Assembly (NCBI GenBank): GCA_007122945.1
Contig: SKSP01000027.1
Span: 1 to 6,388, forward strand
Direction of reading: 5' to 3'
Length of the DNA: 6,388 nt
Source: Ilumatobacteraceae bacterium
Lineage (GTDB): Bacteria > Actinomycetota > Acidimicrobiia > Acidimicrobiales > Ilumatobacteraceae
In this document: positions 1 to 6,388 of the stretch, one piece after another
Layout: each line of letters opens with the position of its first letter
Numbering within the stretch: position 1 is the stretch's first letter
Notes under the pieces: generated by a model
Databases searched by the model: none
Told to the model about the DNA's origin: nothing
What the model saw: only the letters and a program-made list of their open reading frames with translations
Position numbers and translations under genes: made by a program

Positions 1-1064
1 CCAACCACCTCGACCTCGACGCCAAGGAGTGGCTGATGGGGTTCTTGCGTCAGTACCGCGGCGCGCTCCTCGTCATCAGCCACGACCTCGACCTGCTCGA
101 CGAGGCGATCACCCGCGTGCTGCACCTCGACCGGCCGGGCGAGGAGTCCGTCGGCCGGGTGGTCGAGTACCGCGGCACCTACAGCCAGTACCTCGCCGCC
201 CGCGCCGACGACGAGGCCCGCCAGACGAAGAAGGCCGCCCAGCAGACGAAGGAGATCGCCCGCATGCAGACCTTCGTCGACCGGTTCGGCGCCAAGGCGA
301 CCAAGGCGACCCAGGCCCACAGCATCGAGAAGCGCATCGCCCGGCTCGAGGCCGAGCGCGTGCACGCCCCCCAGCACGCCCGCAGCCTGAACGTCCGCTT
401 CCCCGACCCGCCGACGTGCGGCCGCACGGTCGTGTTCGCCGAACGGCTCCGCAAGGGGTACGGAGGGCCACCGGTGTTCTCCGACGTCGGGTTCGACCTC
501 GGCCGCGGCGAGCGGTTGCTCGTGCTCGGCCTCAACGGTGCCGGCAAGACCAGCCTGCTGCGGATCCTCGCCGGTGAGACGGCCGCCGATGCGGGGGAGT
601 TCCGGTACGGCCACGACGTCACCGTCGGCTACTACGCCCAGGAGCACGACAACCTCGACGGCAACGCCAGCCTGCTCGACAACATCCGCGCCGCCGTGCC
701 GTCGAACATCCAGCTCACCGAGACCCAGCTGCGCGGGCTGCTCGGCATGTTCGGGCTGTCGGGCGAGAAGGTCTTCCAGGACGCCGGCACGCTCTCGGGC
801 GGCGAGAAGACCAAGCTCGCGCTGGCGATGCTGATGGTCGGCCGCAACAACCTGCTGCTGCTCGACGAGCCGACGAACAACCTCGACCCGGCGTCGCGCG
901 AGGCCGTGGCCGACGCGCTCGGCGGGTGGAAGGGCGCGATCGTCTTCGTGAGCCACGACACCGAGTTCGTCGAGCAGCTGTCGCCCACCAAGGTGCTGTT
1001 GATGCCCGACGGCGACCTCGACTACTTCGACGAGAGCTGGCTCGAGCTCGTCAGCCTGGCCTGA
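1..1064 (+). CDS. ABC-F family ATPase, C-terminal part (5' end outside window)
   Basis: This is a soluble tandem-ABC ATPase of the ABC-F family. Such proteins act on ribosomes, as translation factors or in antibiotic resistance, and are not transporters. The reading frame (codons from base 3) opens with NHLDLDAKEWL, the end of the first domain's Walker B/D-loop, so the first Walker A and signature are missing. The first His-switch (SHD) is at 78-86. A charged, Lys/Arg/Gln-rich helical linker typical of ABC-F follows at about 174-365. The second ABC domain is complete: Walker A GLNGAGKT (528-551), signature LSGGE (792-806), Walker B with Asp-Glu at 864-869, D-loop NNLD, and His-switch SHD (951-959). 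There is no transmembrane segment and almost no C-terminal extension. The ATG at 36 is internal, not the real start. Family call is firm; the subfamily (EttA, Uup, YdiF or resistance type) cannot be decided without the N-terminal half. Confidence 0.95.
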   Translation, partial: NHLDLDAKEWLMGFLRQYRGALLVISHDLDLLDEAITRVLHLDRPGEESVGRVVEYRGTYSQYLAARADDEARQTKKAAQQTKEIARMQTFVDRFGAKATKATQAHSIEKRIARLEAERVHAPQHARSLNVRFPDPPTCGRTVVFAERLRKGYGGPPVFSDVGFDLGRGERLLVLGLNGAGKTSLLRILAGETAADAGEFRYGHDVTVGYYAQEHDNLDGNASLLDNIRAAVPSNIQLTETQLRGLLGMFGLSGEKVFQDAGTLSGGEKTKLALAMLMVGRNNLLLLDEPTNNLDPASREAVADALGGWKGAIVFVSHDTEFVEQLSPTKVLLMPDGDLDYFDESWLELVSLA

Positions 1065-1112
1065 CCGGAGCCGCCCGAGTCCGCCCCACGCCCCGACCCG
1101 TCGATGTTCGGC

Positions 1113-1118
1113 TACGGT
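1113..1118 (+). promoter_or_regulatory. -10-like box for a leaderless transcript (oxidoreductase gene)
   Basis: TACGGT fits the actinobacterial -10 pattern TANNNT and ends 8 bases before the ATG at 1127. That would place the transcription start on or beside the A of the start codon. No Shine-Dalgarno-like purine run precedes the ATG, which agrees with leaderless translation. I see no convincing -35 hexamer about 17 bases upstream. This is an inference from pattern and spacing only. Confidence 0.45.
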
Positions 1119-1126
1119 CGCCGGTC

Positions 1127-2035
1127 ATGCGCATCGGCTACTTCGGCGGGACCATCAACGACGGCACGATCGACCAGGTGGTCGCCGAGGCGCGCGACGC
1201 CGAGGCCGCCGGGTTCGCGTCGTACTGGGTGCCCCAGATCTTCGGCCACGATGCGTTGACCGCACTCGCGATCGTCGGGCGCGAGGTCCCACGCATCGAG
1301 CTGGGCACCAGCGTCGTGCCGACGTTCCCGCGGCACCCGATGGCGCTCGCCCAGCAGTGCCTCACCGTCAACGCCGCCACCGGCGGCCGCCTGTGCCTCG
1401 GGATCGGCCTCAGCCACCAGATGGTCATCGAGAACATGATGGGCATGAGCTTCGACAAGCCCGTCCGCCACATGCGCGAGTACCTCGACGTGCTCGGCCC
1501 GCTGTCGCGCGGCGAGACCGTCCACACCGACGGTGAGGTGTTCTCGGTGCACGCGGCCGTCGACGTCAAGGGCTCCACCCCGTTCCCGATCGTGGTCGCC
1601 GCCCTCGGCCCGCAGATGCTGAAGCTCGCCGCCGAGCGCGCGGACGGGACCATCACGTGGTGCACCGGGCCGCGCACCCTCGCCGACCACACCGTGCCGA
1701 CGATCACCGCCGCCGCCGAGGCCGCCGGTCGGCCGGCGCCGCGGGTCGTCGCCGCGCTGCCGGTGTGCGTCACCGGCGACATCGCCGCCGCACGTGCTCG
1801 CGCCGCGGACGTGTTCGCGATCTACGGCCAGCTCCCCAGCTACCGGGCGATGCTCGACCGCGAGGGCGCCGAGGGACCGGCCGACATCGCCGTCGTCGGG
1901 TCCGCCGACGAGGTGGTCGAGCGGGTCGGCGCGCTCGCCGACATCGGCGTCACCGACTTCGCCGCCGTGTCGTTCCCCGCCGACGCCGACGAGGCCGCGG
2001 CGACCCGGGCCGCACTCGCTCGGTTGCTGGTCTGA
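1127..2035 (+). CDS. LLM class F420-dependent oxidoreductase
   Basis: This 302-aa protein belongs to the luciferase-like monooxygenase (LLM) fold, a cytoplasmic TIM barrel that binds F420 or FMN. Family features include an N-terminal MRIGYFGG strand, the GTSVVPTFPRHP segment (residues 60-71), LGIGLSH (91-97), PVRHMREYL (112-120) and a downstream ALGPQML...ADG segment. The full-length barrel without insertion, and the style of these motifs, resemble the actinobacterial F420-dependent subfamily of about 300 aa; the physiological substrate is unknown. The ATG at 1127 was chosen because it begins exactly at the first barrel strand. The in-frame upstream extension (from 926) overlaps the ABC-F gene and reads as Arg-rich shadow sequence. 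It has its own -10-like box and is separated by 62 bases from the gene before and 58 from the gene after, so it is probably monocistronic. F420 rather than FMN use is inferred. Confidence 0.9.
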   Translation: MRIGYFGGTINDGTIDQVVAEARDAEAAGFASYWVPQIFGHDALTALAIVGREVPRIELGTSVVPTFPRHPMALAQQCLTVNAATGGRLCLGIGLSHQMVIENMMGMSFDKPVRHMREYLDVLGPLSRGETVHTDGEVFSVHAAVDVKGSTPFPIVVAALGPQMLKLAAERADGTITWCTGPRTLADHTVPTITAAAEAAGRPAPRVVAALPVCVTGDIAAARARAADVFAIYGQLPSYRAMLDREGAEGPADIAVVGSADEVVERVGALADIGVTDFAAVSFPADADEAAATRAALARLLV

Positions 2036-2080
2036 CCGGCACCGGCAGCACGCGTTGATCACGGCCCTCCGTGCCACGAG

Positions 2081-2086
2081 TACGCT
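2081..2086 (+). promoter_or_regulatory. -10-like box for the lipoprotein-to-sensor operon
   Basis: TACGCT fits TANNNT and ends 7 bases before the ATG at 2094, nearly the same geometry as the box before the oxidoreductase gene. A TTGATC at 2055-2060 resembles a -35 element, but the 20-base spacer is longer than usual. No Shine-Dalgarno sequence is visible, so a leaderless transcript starting at the ATG is the simplest reading. This would be the only promoter for the four overlapping genes downstream. Confidence 0.45.
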
Positions 2087-2093
2087 CGGGCCC

Positions 2094-2759
2094 ATGCGCT
2101 GGGGTCGAGCGGCACGGGGGCCGTCTCGGCGGCCGCTCCTGCTCGCGGCCGTGACGACGCTGGCCACCGTCGTCACCACCACCGGGTGCGTCGGCGCGAT
2201 CGACCGGGACGAGTTCGACGCCGAGCTGCGGTCGCGGGTGCTCGCGGCGGGGGCCGCCGCGCCGGAGGGCGGTGTGACCCCGGCCGGGGGGCCGAGCCCC
2301 GACGGACCGCTCGGTGCCGCAGGGTCGTTCCCGCAGGTCGCGATCGCCGAGGTGCTCGAGCGCACCGGTGGCGCCGACCTCGAGGTCACCCAGATGACGT
2401 TCAACTTCGACGAGTTGTTCGCCACGATCGAGGCCCGCAACCCCACCGCCCCCGCCGAGTTCGACATGTACGTGTTCGTCGACGCTCGCCTGCAGGGCTC
2501 CGAGCCCGTGCAGCGCACCAGCGGCGATCGGTTGGAGGAGCGCCTCTTCGCGGTGTCGTCCATCCCGTTCGACCGGCTCGACGACATGGCGGCGACCGCA
2601 CTCGACGAGCTCGGTGCACCCGACGGCCGCATCACCTCGATCACGTGGGCATCCGTCATCCCCGGTCAGGTCGACGTGGTGGTCGGCGTCGAGTCCGAGC
2701 GCTCCCGGGAGACCGTCCGCTTCGCGCTCGACGGCGAGTTGGTGCGGGGGCTGTCGTGA
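2094..2759 (+). CDS. Putative lipoprotein of unknown function
   Basis: This 221-aa protein matches no family I can name. The N-terminus looks like a lipoprotein signal: basic residues (R2, R5, R8, R12, R13), a hydrophobic core at about 15-27, then TTGC with Cys32 as the possible lipidated residue. Thr at the -3 position is atypical for a lipobox, so simple secretion is an alternative. Next come a conserved-looking IDRDEFDAEL stretch and a Gly/Pro/Ala-rich linker (about 50-76). The rest is a mixed alpha/beta region including EFDMYVFVDARLQG and a C-terminal ITSITWASVIPGQVDVVVGV strand pair. The predicted location is the outer face of the cytoplasmic membrane. ATG 2094 was chosen because it directly precedes the signal sequence and follows a -10-like box. 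Its last bases overlap the next start (GTGA), so the two products are probably made together. Confidence 0.8.
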   Translation: MRWGRAARGPSRRPLLLAAVTTLATVVTTTGCVGAIDRDEFDAELRSRVLAAGAAAPEGGVTPAGGPSPDGPLGAAGSFPQVAIAEVLERTGGADLEVTQMTFNFDELFATIEARNPTAPAEFDMYVFVDARLQGSEPVQRTSGDRLEERLFAVSSIPFDRLDDMAATALDELGAPDGRITSITWASVIPGQVDVVVGVESERSRETVRFALDGELVRGLS

Positions 2760-3208
2760 CGTTCCCGTCCGACGTGCCGGTCCACGACCCGAGCGACCCG
2801 AACCGGTCGCCGTTCGAACGTGGCCAGCGGCGCGGTCGCCTCGCCCGTGTCCCGCGCGGCGCGATCGCCGGCATCTCCCTCGGTGGGATCCTCCTCGGCA
2901 GCCTCACCGTCTCGCTCGTCGTGATGGCCGTGTGGCCGGGCTCGTTCAACCTGTTCGCCCCGCTGCTGTGCTCGGCCGACCTCCCCGACTCGTTCGTGGT
3001 GGTCGACCGCTACCAGGTCCGCCCCGGCGAGACCTCGTGGAACTTCACGATGTACTGCGTCGGCCCGACCGGTCGCTCCGACGAGGTCGGCTTCTTCCGT
3101 CCGATGCTCCTGCTGTATGCCGCGACCGCGGTGCTCCTCACCGCCGTCGCGCTCGTCGCTGCGTGGCGCGTCCGCCGCGCCCACCCGACCGCGGGGCCGT
3201 TCGGATGA
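2756..3208 (+). CDS. Small membrane protein with two TM segments
   Basis: This 150-aa protein is unrecognised. A polar, Pro/Asp-rich N-terminus and an Arg-rich stretch (RRGRLARVPR, 25-34) precede TM1 (about 36-60). A loop of about 55 residues follows, then TM2 (about 117-137) and a basic RVRR tail. The positive-inside rule puts both ends in the cytoplasm and the loop outside. The loop carries Cys72 and Cys101 around a VVVDRYQVRPGETSWNF segment, which suggests a small disulfide-closed extracytoplasmic domain. The start is GTG at 2756, overlapping the lipoprotein stop by 4 bases (GTGA). The longer in-frame extension upstream is Arg-rich shadow of the lipoprotein gene. A weak G-rich run at about 2745-2751 could serve as ribosome binding site, but coupling to the upstream stop is more likely. 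A partner role with the lipoprotein is inferred from linkage only. Confidence 0.8.
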   Translation: MTFPSDVPVHDPSDPNRSPFERGQRRGRLARVPRGAIAGISLGGILLGSLTVSLVVMAVWPGSFNLFAPLLCSADLPDSFVVVDRYQVRPGETSWNFTMYCVGPTGRSDEVGFFRPMLLLYAATAVLLTAVALVAAWRVRRAHPTAGPFG

Positions 3209-4122
3209 CCTCCGCCGCCGACCCGTCGCCCGCCGACCCGTCGCCCGCCGACCCGCCCCGCGTCGACCCGTTCCGCGTCGAGATCTCCGACGGCGTCGCC
3301 ACCGTCACGTTCGACCATCCGCCCGTGAACGTGATGACGACCCGGATGTTCCTCGGCCTCGCCGACGTCGCATCGGAGCTCGCCGCCGACGAGGCCGTGC
3401 GCGCCGTCGTGTTGCGATCGGCGAACCCGGAGTGGTTCATCGCCCACTTCGACGTGGCGGCGATCCTCCGGTTCCCGGTGCCCGAGCCGGGGTCGCCGCC
3501 GGCCCTCGAGCTGAACGACTTCCACCGGATGTGCGAGACGTTCCGGACGATGCCCAAGCCGACCATCGCCGTGATCGAGGGCCGGGTCGGCGGCGGTGGG
3601 AGCGAGCTCTCGCTGAGCTGCGACATGCGGTTCGCGACAGCCGCCGCGGTGTTCAACCAGCCCGAGGTGGCACTCGGCATCATCCCGGGTGGGAGCGGCA
3701 CCGTCCGGCTGCCGCGCCTCGTCGGACGCGGCCGGGCGCTCGAGGTGATCCTCGGCTGCGACGACATCGACGCCGCCACGGCCGAGCGGTGGGGATGGGT
3801 GAACCGGGTGCTCGAACCCGATGCGATCGGACCGTTCGTCGACCGTCTCGCGCGGCGCATCGCATCGTTCCCCGCCAACGCCGTGGCGGCGGCCAAGGCC
3901 TCGGTGCTGCAGGCCGACGGCGACCTGACCGCGGACCTGCTCGCCGAGGGCGACGCCTTCGCGGCCACGCTCGGCGACGACGAAACCCGGCGGGCGATGG
4001 CCCGCTTCCTGGAGCTCGGCGGCCAGACCCCCGACGGCGAACGCCGCTTGGGCGAGCTCGCCGGCGAGCTCGCCGACGAGCCGGACGGCCGGTCGGCCGA
4101 CGGGCCGATCGGCGGGGCGTGA
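3205..4122 (+). CDS. Enoyl-CoA hydratase/isomerase (crotonase) family protein
   Basis: This 305-aa cytoplasmic protein has the crotonase fold, which binds acyl-CoA thioesters and stabilises an enolate in an oxyanion hole. After an N-terminal DP-rich tail (to about residue 22) the fold begins at FRVEISDGVATVTFDHPPVN. The first oxyanion segment is FIAHFDV (78-84). The second is GRVGGGGSELSLSCD (126-140), followed by FNQPEVALGIIPGGSGT (150-166). Glu134 and Glu154 align with the two catalytic glutamates of rat mitochondrial enoyl-CoA hydratase (Glu144, Glu164) with the same spacing of 20, so hydratase activity is plausible. The substrate is unknown, and isomerase or other crotonase reactions are possible. 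Residues after about 270 form an acidic, Gly-rich tail. The ATG at 3205 overlaps the previous stop by 4 bases (ATGA). The in-frame extension upstream, reaching back to 2614, is Arg/Pro-rich shadow of the neighbouring genes. Confidence 0.92.
   Translation: MTSAADPSPADPSPADPPRVDPFRVEISDGVATVTFDHPPVNVMTTRMFLGLADVASELAADEAVRAVVLRSANPEWFIAHFDVAAILRFPVPEPGSPPALELNDFHRMCETFRTMPKPTIAVIEGRVGGGGSELSLSCDMRFATAAAVFNQPEVALGIIPGGSGTVRLPRLVGRGRALEVILGCDDIDAATAERWGWVNRVLEPDAIGPFVDRLARRIASFPANAVAAAKASVLQADGDLTADLLAEGDAFAATLGDDETRRAMARFLELGGQTPDGERRLGELAGELADEPDGRSADGPIGGA
3220..3279 (+). repeat. 15-bp tandem repeat encoding DPxxx pentapeptides
   Basis: Four adjacent 15-base units lie in frame at the start of the crotonase gene. 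Units 1 and 2 (3220-3234, 3235-3249) are identical and encode DPSPA each. Units 3 and 4 (3250-3264, 3265-3279) encode DPPRV and DPFRV and differ from each other at 2 of 15 bases. All begin with GACCCG. The repeat precedes the catalytic fold and probably makes a flexible tail. A change in unit number would keep the frame. Confidence 0.85.
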
Positions 4123-6388
4123 TGCCCGGCCGGCCGGCGGACGCCGCCGGCGAGCTGCGCGACCTCATCGAGCAGCGGGCGGACGTGATCGACCGGCTCG
4201 TGCGCACGCTGGCCCAGCTCACCGGTGCGCCGATCGGGCTGGTCACGGTCGTGGAGGACGATGCCGTCCGGGTCGTGTCGCGCCACGGCATCGAACCGGC
4301 GGCCGTCGAGCTGGCGCCCGGCCTGTTCGCCGCCGCCATGGCCGTCGACGACGTGTACGTCGTGCCCGACACCCACGCCGACGAGGCCGCCGCGACCGAT
4401 CCCCTCGTCACCGGACCTCTCGGCGTCCGCTCCTACGCGGCTGCACCGATCGTCGCCCCGACGGGGGAGCGCGTGGGCAACCTGTGCCTGCTCGACCGGG
4501 AACCGCGCGAACTCCCACCCGAGCACGTCGATGCGCTCAGCACGTTCGCCCGGATCGTGACCGACGAGCTCGAGCTGCAGCGCCGCTCCGCAGACCTCGT
4601 CGTTCCGGACGAGGACCGTCCGGTCGAGGTGCGCAGCTTCGCGCGACTCGCCGACTCGATGACACTGACCGTGTGGACCGCCGGCCCCGACGGCGTGCTG
4701 GACGACGCGAACGCGGCGTTCCACGCCTACGTGGGAGTGGCTCCGGGTGAGGTGGACCTGCCGGCGGGCGAGTGGATCGGAGTGATCCACGACGACGACC
4801 AGGCGGGTGTGCTCGCCGCGTGGGCGGACGCGGTCGAGCGCGGCGAACCGTACGAGCGCGAGTTCCGCATCCGCCGCCACGACGGCGAGTACCGCTGGAA
4901 CGTCTCGACCGCGTTCCCGATCCGCGACGACCGCGGTGCGGTCGTCGCCTGGTTCGGATCCGCCGTCGACGTCCACGATCGGCGCGTCGCCGAGGAGGCG
5001 CTCGCCGAACGGGAGCAACGGCTCCGCGCGATCCTCGAGTCGGAGCCCGAGTGCGTCAAGGTCGTCGCCAGCGACGGCGAGCTGTTGGAGATGAACCCGG
5101 CCGGTCTGGCGATGATCGACGCCGAACACCTCGACGACGTCCGCGGCCGACCCGTCCGCGACCTCGTGCACCCCGACGACGTGCCGACGTTCGTCGAGCT
5201 GCACGACCGCGCGGCGCGCGGCGAGGACGGAACCGCGACCTTCCGTCTCGTCGGCCTCGCCGGCCAGGTGCGCTGGGTCGAGTCCCGCTCGGTGCCGCTC
5301 ACCGGCGCAGACGGCGCGCCGAGCGCGGTGCTCTCGATCACCCGCGACGTCACCGCCCGCCGGCGCGACGAGGTCCTCCGGGACGCCGAGGCGCGGATCC
5401 TCGAGCGGCTCGTCACCGGCGCGCCGGTCGGGGCGGTGCTCGAGGAGATCGTGGACGCGCTCGACGAGGTCAACGACGGCGCCTCGTCGATCATGCTCGT
5501 CGAGCACGGGCGGCTGCGCCGCGGCGCGGCGAGAGATCTGCCGAGCGCCGTGCTCCGCCGGTTCGACGGCGCGGAGGTGGCGTCGGGCGCGCGATGCTGC
5601 GGCGCGGCGGCCGCACGGGGTGAGCGAGTCGTCTCGTCCGACCTGCTCACCGACCCGTCGTGGGACGGCATCGGCGATGTGGTCGTCGACGCCGGCTTCC
5701 TGGCGTGCGCGTCCACGCCGGTCCTCGACGCGAGCGGTGAGGTCGTCGCCGTCATCGCGCACTACCTGCGCGAGCAGCGCGAGCCGACGCCCGCCGAGTT
5801 GTCCGCCATCGACCGGATGACCCGGCTCGCCAGCCTCGCGATCGCGCGGACCCGGATCGACGCCTCGTTGCGTCAGACGACGGCGCTGCTGCGGGTCGCG
5901 TCCGAGCTCGGGCACCTGGGCGGGTGGTCCGTCGACGTGCCGTCGGACGGGCCGCCCGGCTCGGTGGTGTGGTCCGACGAGGTCGCCGCGATCCACGAGC
6001 GCCCCGTCGGGTACCAGCCGTCGGTCGAGGAGGGGATCAGCTTCCTCACACCCGAGTACCGCCAGCTGATCACCGACGCGTTCACGGTGTGCATGGAGCA
6101 CGGCGAGCCCTTCGACCTGGAGGTGGAGATCGTCACCGCGACGGGCCGCCGCCGATGGTGCCGGACCGTCGGGCAGGCCGAGCGCGGCGCGAGCGGTCGG
6201 ATCGTGCGCGTGGCGGGCGCGTTCCAGGACATCACCGCCTACAAGGAGTCCGAGCGGGCGCTGCGTGAGAGCGAGGAGCGGTTCCGGTTGCTGTCGCGGG
6301 CGACCTCCGACGTCGTGTTCGACTGGGATCTCGCCGCCGACACGGTGTGGTACGGCGAGGGGCTCGAGGAGCTGGTCGGCCCGCTGCG
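4122..6388 (+). CDS. Multi-domain GAF/PAS sensor protein (3' end outside window)
   Basis: 755 codons are visible with no stop, and the frame runs off the right edge. Domain order by residue: GAF (about 20-153), PAS with PAC tail (173-288, PAS_3-like, ending VDVHDRR), PAS (301-414, ending ITRDVTARR), GAF (424-577), PAS (589-707, ending FQDITAYKE) and a further PAS starting ERFRLLSRATSDVVFDW (about 719) and cut at 755. Short helical linkers such as EEALAEREQRL and ERALRESEERF separate the modules, as in signal-transmitting PAS arrays. No transmembrane segment or signal peptide is visible, so it is probably cytoplasmic. The second GAF has adjacent Cys492-Cys493 in ARCCGAAAARGE, where I recall relatives with a single Cys in a GSCGT-like motif. 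The ATG at 4122 shares one base with the crotonase stop (TGATG), which favours translational coupling. Histidine kinase, GGDEF/EAL or phosphatase output is possible; none is visible. Confidence 0.9.
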   Translation, partial: MPGRPADAAGELRDLIEQRADVIDRLVRTLAQLTGAPIGLVTVVEDDAVRVVSRHGIEPAAVELAPGLFAAAMAVDDVYVVPDTHADEAAATDPLVTGPLGVRSYAAAPIVAPTGERVGNLCLLDREPRELPPEHVDALSTFARIVTDELELQRRSADLVVPDEDRPVEVRSFARLADSMTLTVWTAGPDGVLDDANAAFHAYVGVAPGEVDLPAGEWIGVIHDDDQAGVLAAWADAVERGEPYEREFRIRRHDGEYRWNVSTAFPIRDDRGAVVAWFGSAVDVHDRRVAEEALAEREQRLRAILESEPECVKVVASDGELLEMNPAGLAMIDAEHLDDVRGRPVRDLVHPDDVPTFVELHDRAARGEDGTATFRLVGLAGQVRWVESRSVPLTGADGAPSAVLSITRDVTARRRDEVLRDAEARILERLVTGAPVGAVLEEIVDALDEVNDGASSIMLVEHGRLRRGAARDLPSAVLRRFDGAEVASGARCCGAAAARGERVVSSDLLTDPSWDGIGDVVVDAGFLACASTPVLDASGEVVAVIAHYLREQREPTPAELSAIDRMTRLASLAIARTRIDASLRQTTALLRVASELGHLGGWSVDVPSDGPPGSVVWSDEVAAIHERPVGYQPSVEEGISFLTPEYRQLITDAFTVCMEHGEPFDLEVEIVTATGRRRWCRTVGQAERGASGRIVRVAGAFQDITAYKESERALRESEERFRLLSRATSDVVFDWDLAADTVWYGEGLEELVGPL

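Noticed and set aside
926..1126. Upstream in-frame extension of the oxidoreductase from ATG 926
   Set aside because: It would overlap the ABC-F gene by about 140 bases with Arg-rich shadow sequence, whereas the LLM fold starts exactly at ATG 1127, just after a -10-like box.
1065..1126. Search for a terminator after the ABC-F gene
   Set aside because: No clear inverted repeat or T-run is visible in these 62 bases; the only notable element is the -10-like box near the end.
2036..2080. GC-rich direct repeat ACCGGCACCGGC and the TGATCA palindrome after the oxidoreductase gene
   Set aside because: Too short to support an operator or terminator call; TGATCA (2056-2061) is only a 6-base palindrome.
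2285..2301. Possible hairpin CGGGG / CCCCG with a 7-base loop
   Set aside because: It lies inside the Gly/Pro linker codons of the lipoprotein, has no T-run and is explained by GC-rich coding bias; not a terminator.
1112..2659. A 515-codon open frame on the - strand across the oxidoreductase and lipoprotein genes
   Set aside because: Low-complexity Gly/Arg/Asp-rich translation without motifs, crossing two well-supported + strand genes and the gap between them.
3138..6101. A 987-codon open frame on the - strand opposite the crotonase and sensor genes
   Set aside because: It is Arg/Asp/His/Gly-rich with no recognisable domain, while the + strand encodes clear crotonase, GAF and PAS domains over the same bases. 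Long antisense frames are expected when third positions are nearly all G or C.

Overview
The window is very GC-rich, with strong G/C bias at third codon positions, TGA at all five visible stops, a predicted F420-dependent oxidoreductase and two likely leaderless starts. Together these suggest a high-GC actinomycete (Actinomycetota). The gene style is reminiscent of Acidimicrobiia such as Ilumatobacter, but that placement is from memory and is not proven by the sequence. All genes lie on the + strand and coding density is almost complete. The only gaps are 62 bases (1065-1126) and 58 bases (2036-2093), so no stretch over 300 bases lacks a gene.

Layout. (1) 1-1064: the 3' part of an ABC-F ATPase gene (soluble tandem-ABC protein, ribosome-associated family), cut by the left edge inside its first ABC domain. 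(2) 1127-2035: a complete luciferase-like, probably F420-dependent oxidoreductase of 302 aa. (3) 2094-2759: a putative lipoprotein of unknown function, 221 aa. (4) 2756-3208: a small protein with two membrane segments and two cysteines in the loop between them, 150 aa. (5) 3205-4122: an enoyl-CoA hydratase/isomerase (crotonase) family protein, 305 aa, with both family glutamates and a short N-terminal pentapeptide repeat. (6) 4122-6388: the first 755 codons of a large cytoplasmic sensor with order GAF-PAS-PAS-GAF-PAS-PAS. It is still open at the right edge, so its output domain (kinase, cyclase/phosphodiesterase, phosphatase or other) cannot be seen.

How they fit together. Genes 3 to 6 overlap head to tail (4, 4 and 1 bases), so they are probably one transcript with coupled translation. 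It would be driven from a -10-like box just before gene 3. Gene 2 has a very similar -10-like box just before its ATG and is probably its own leaderless unit. The lipoprotein and two-TM protein look like a cell-envelope pair. Their tight linkage to a crotonase and a multi-sensor protein is the least expected thing here, but nothing in the sequence proves a shared function. I see no RNA genes, mobile elements, CRISPR arrays or convincing terminators.
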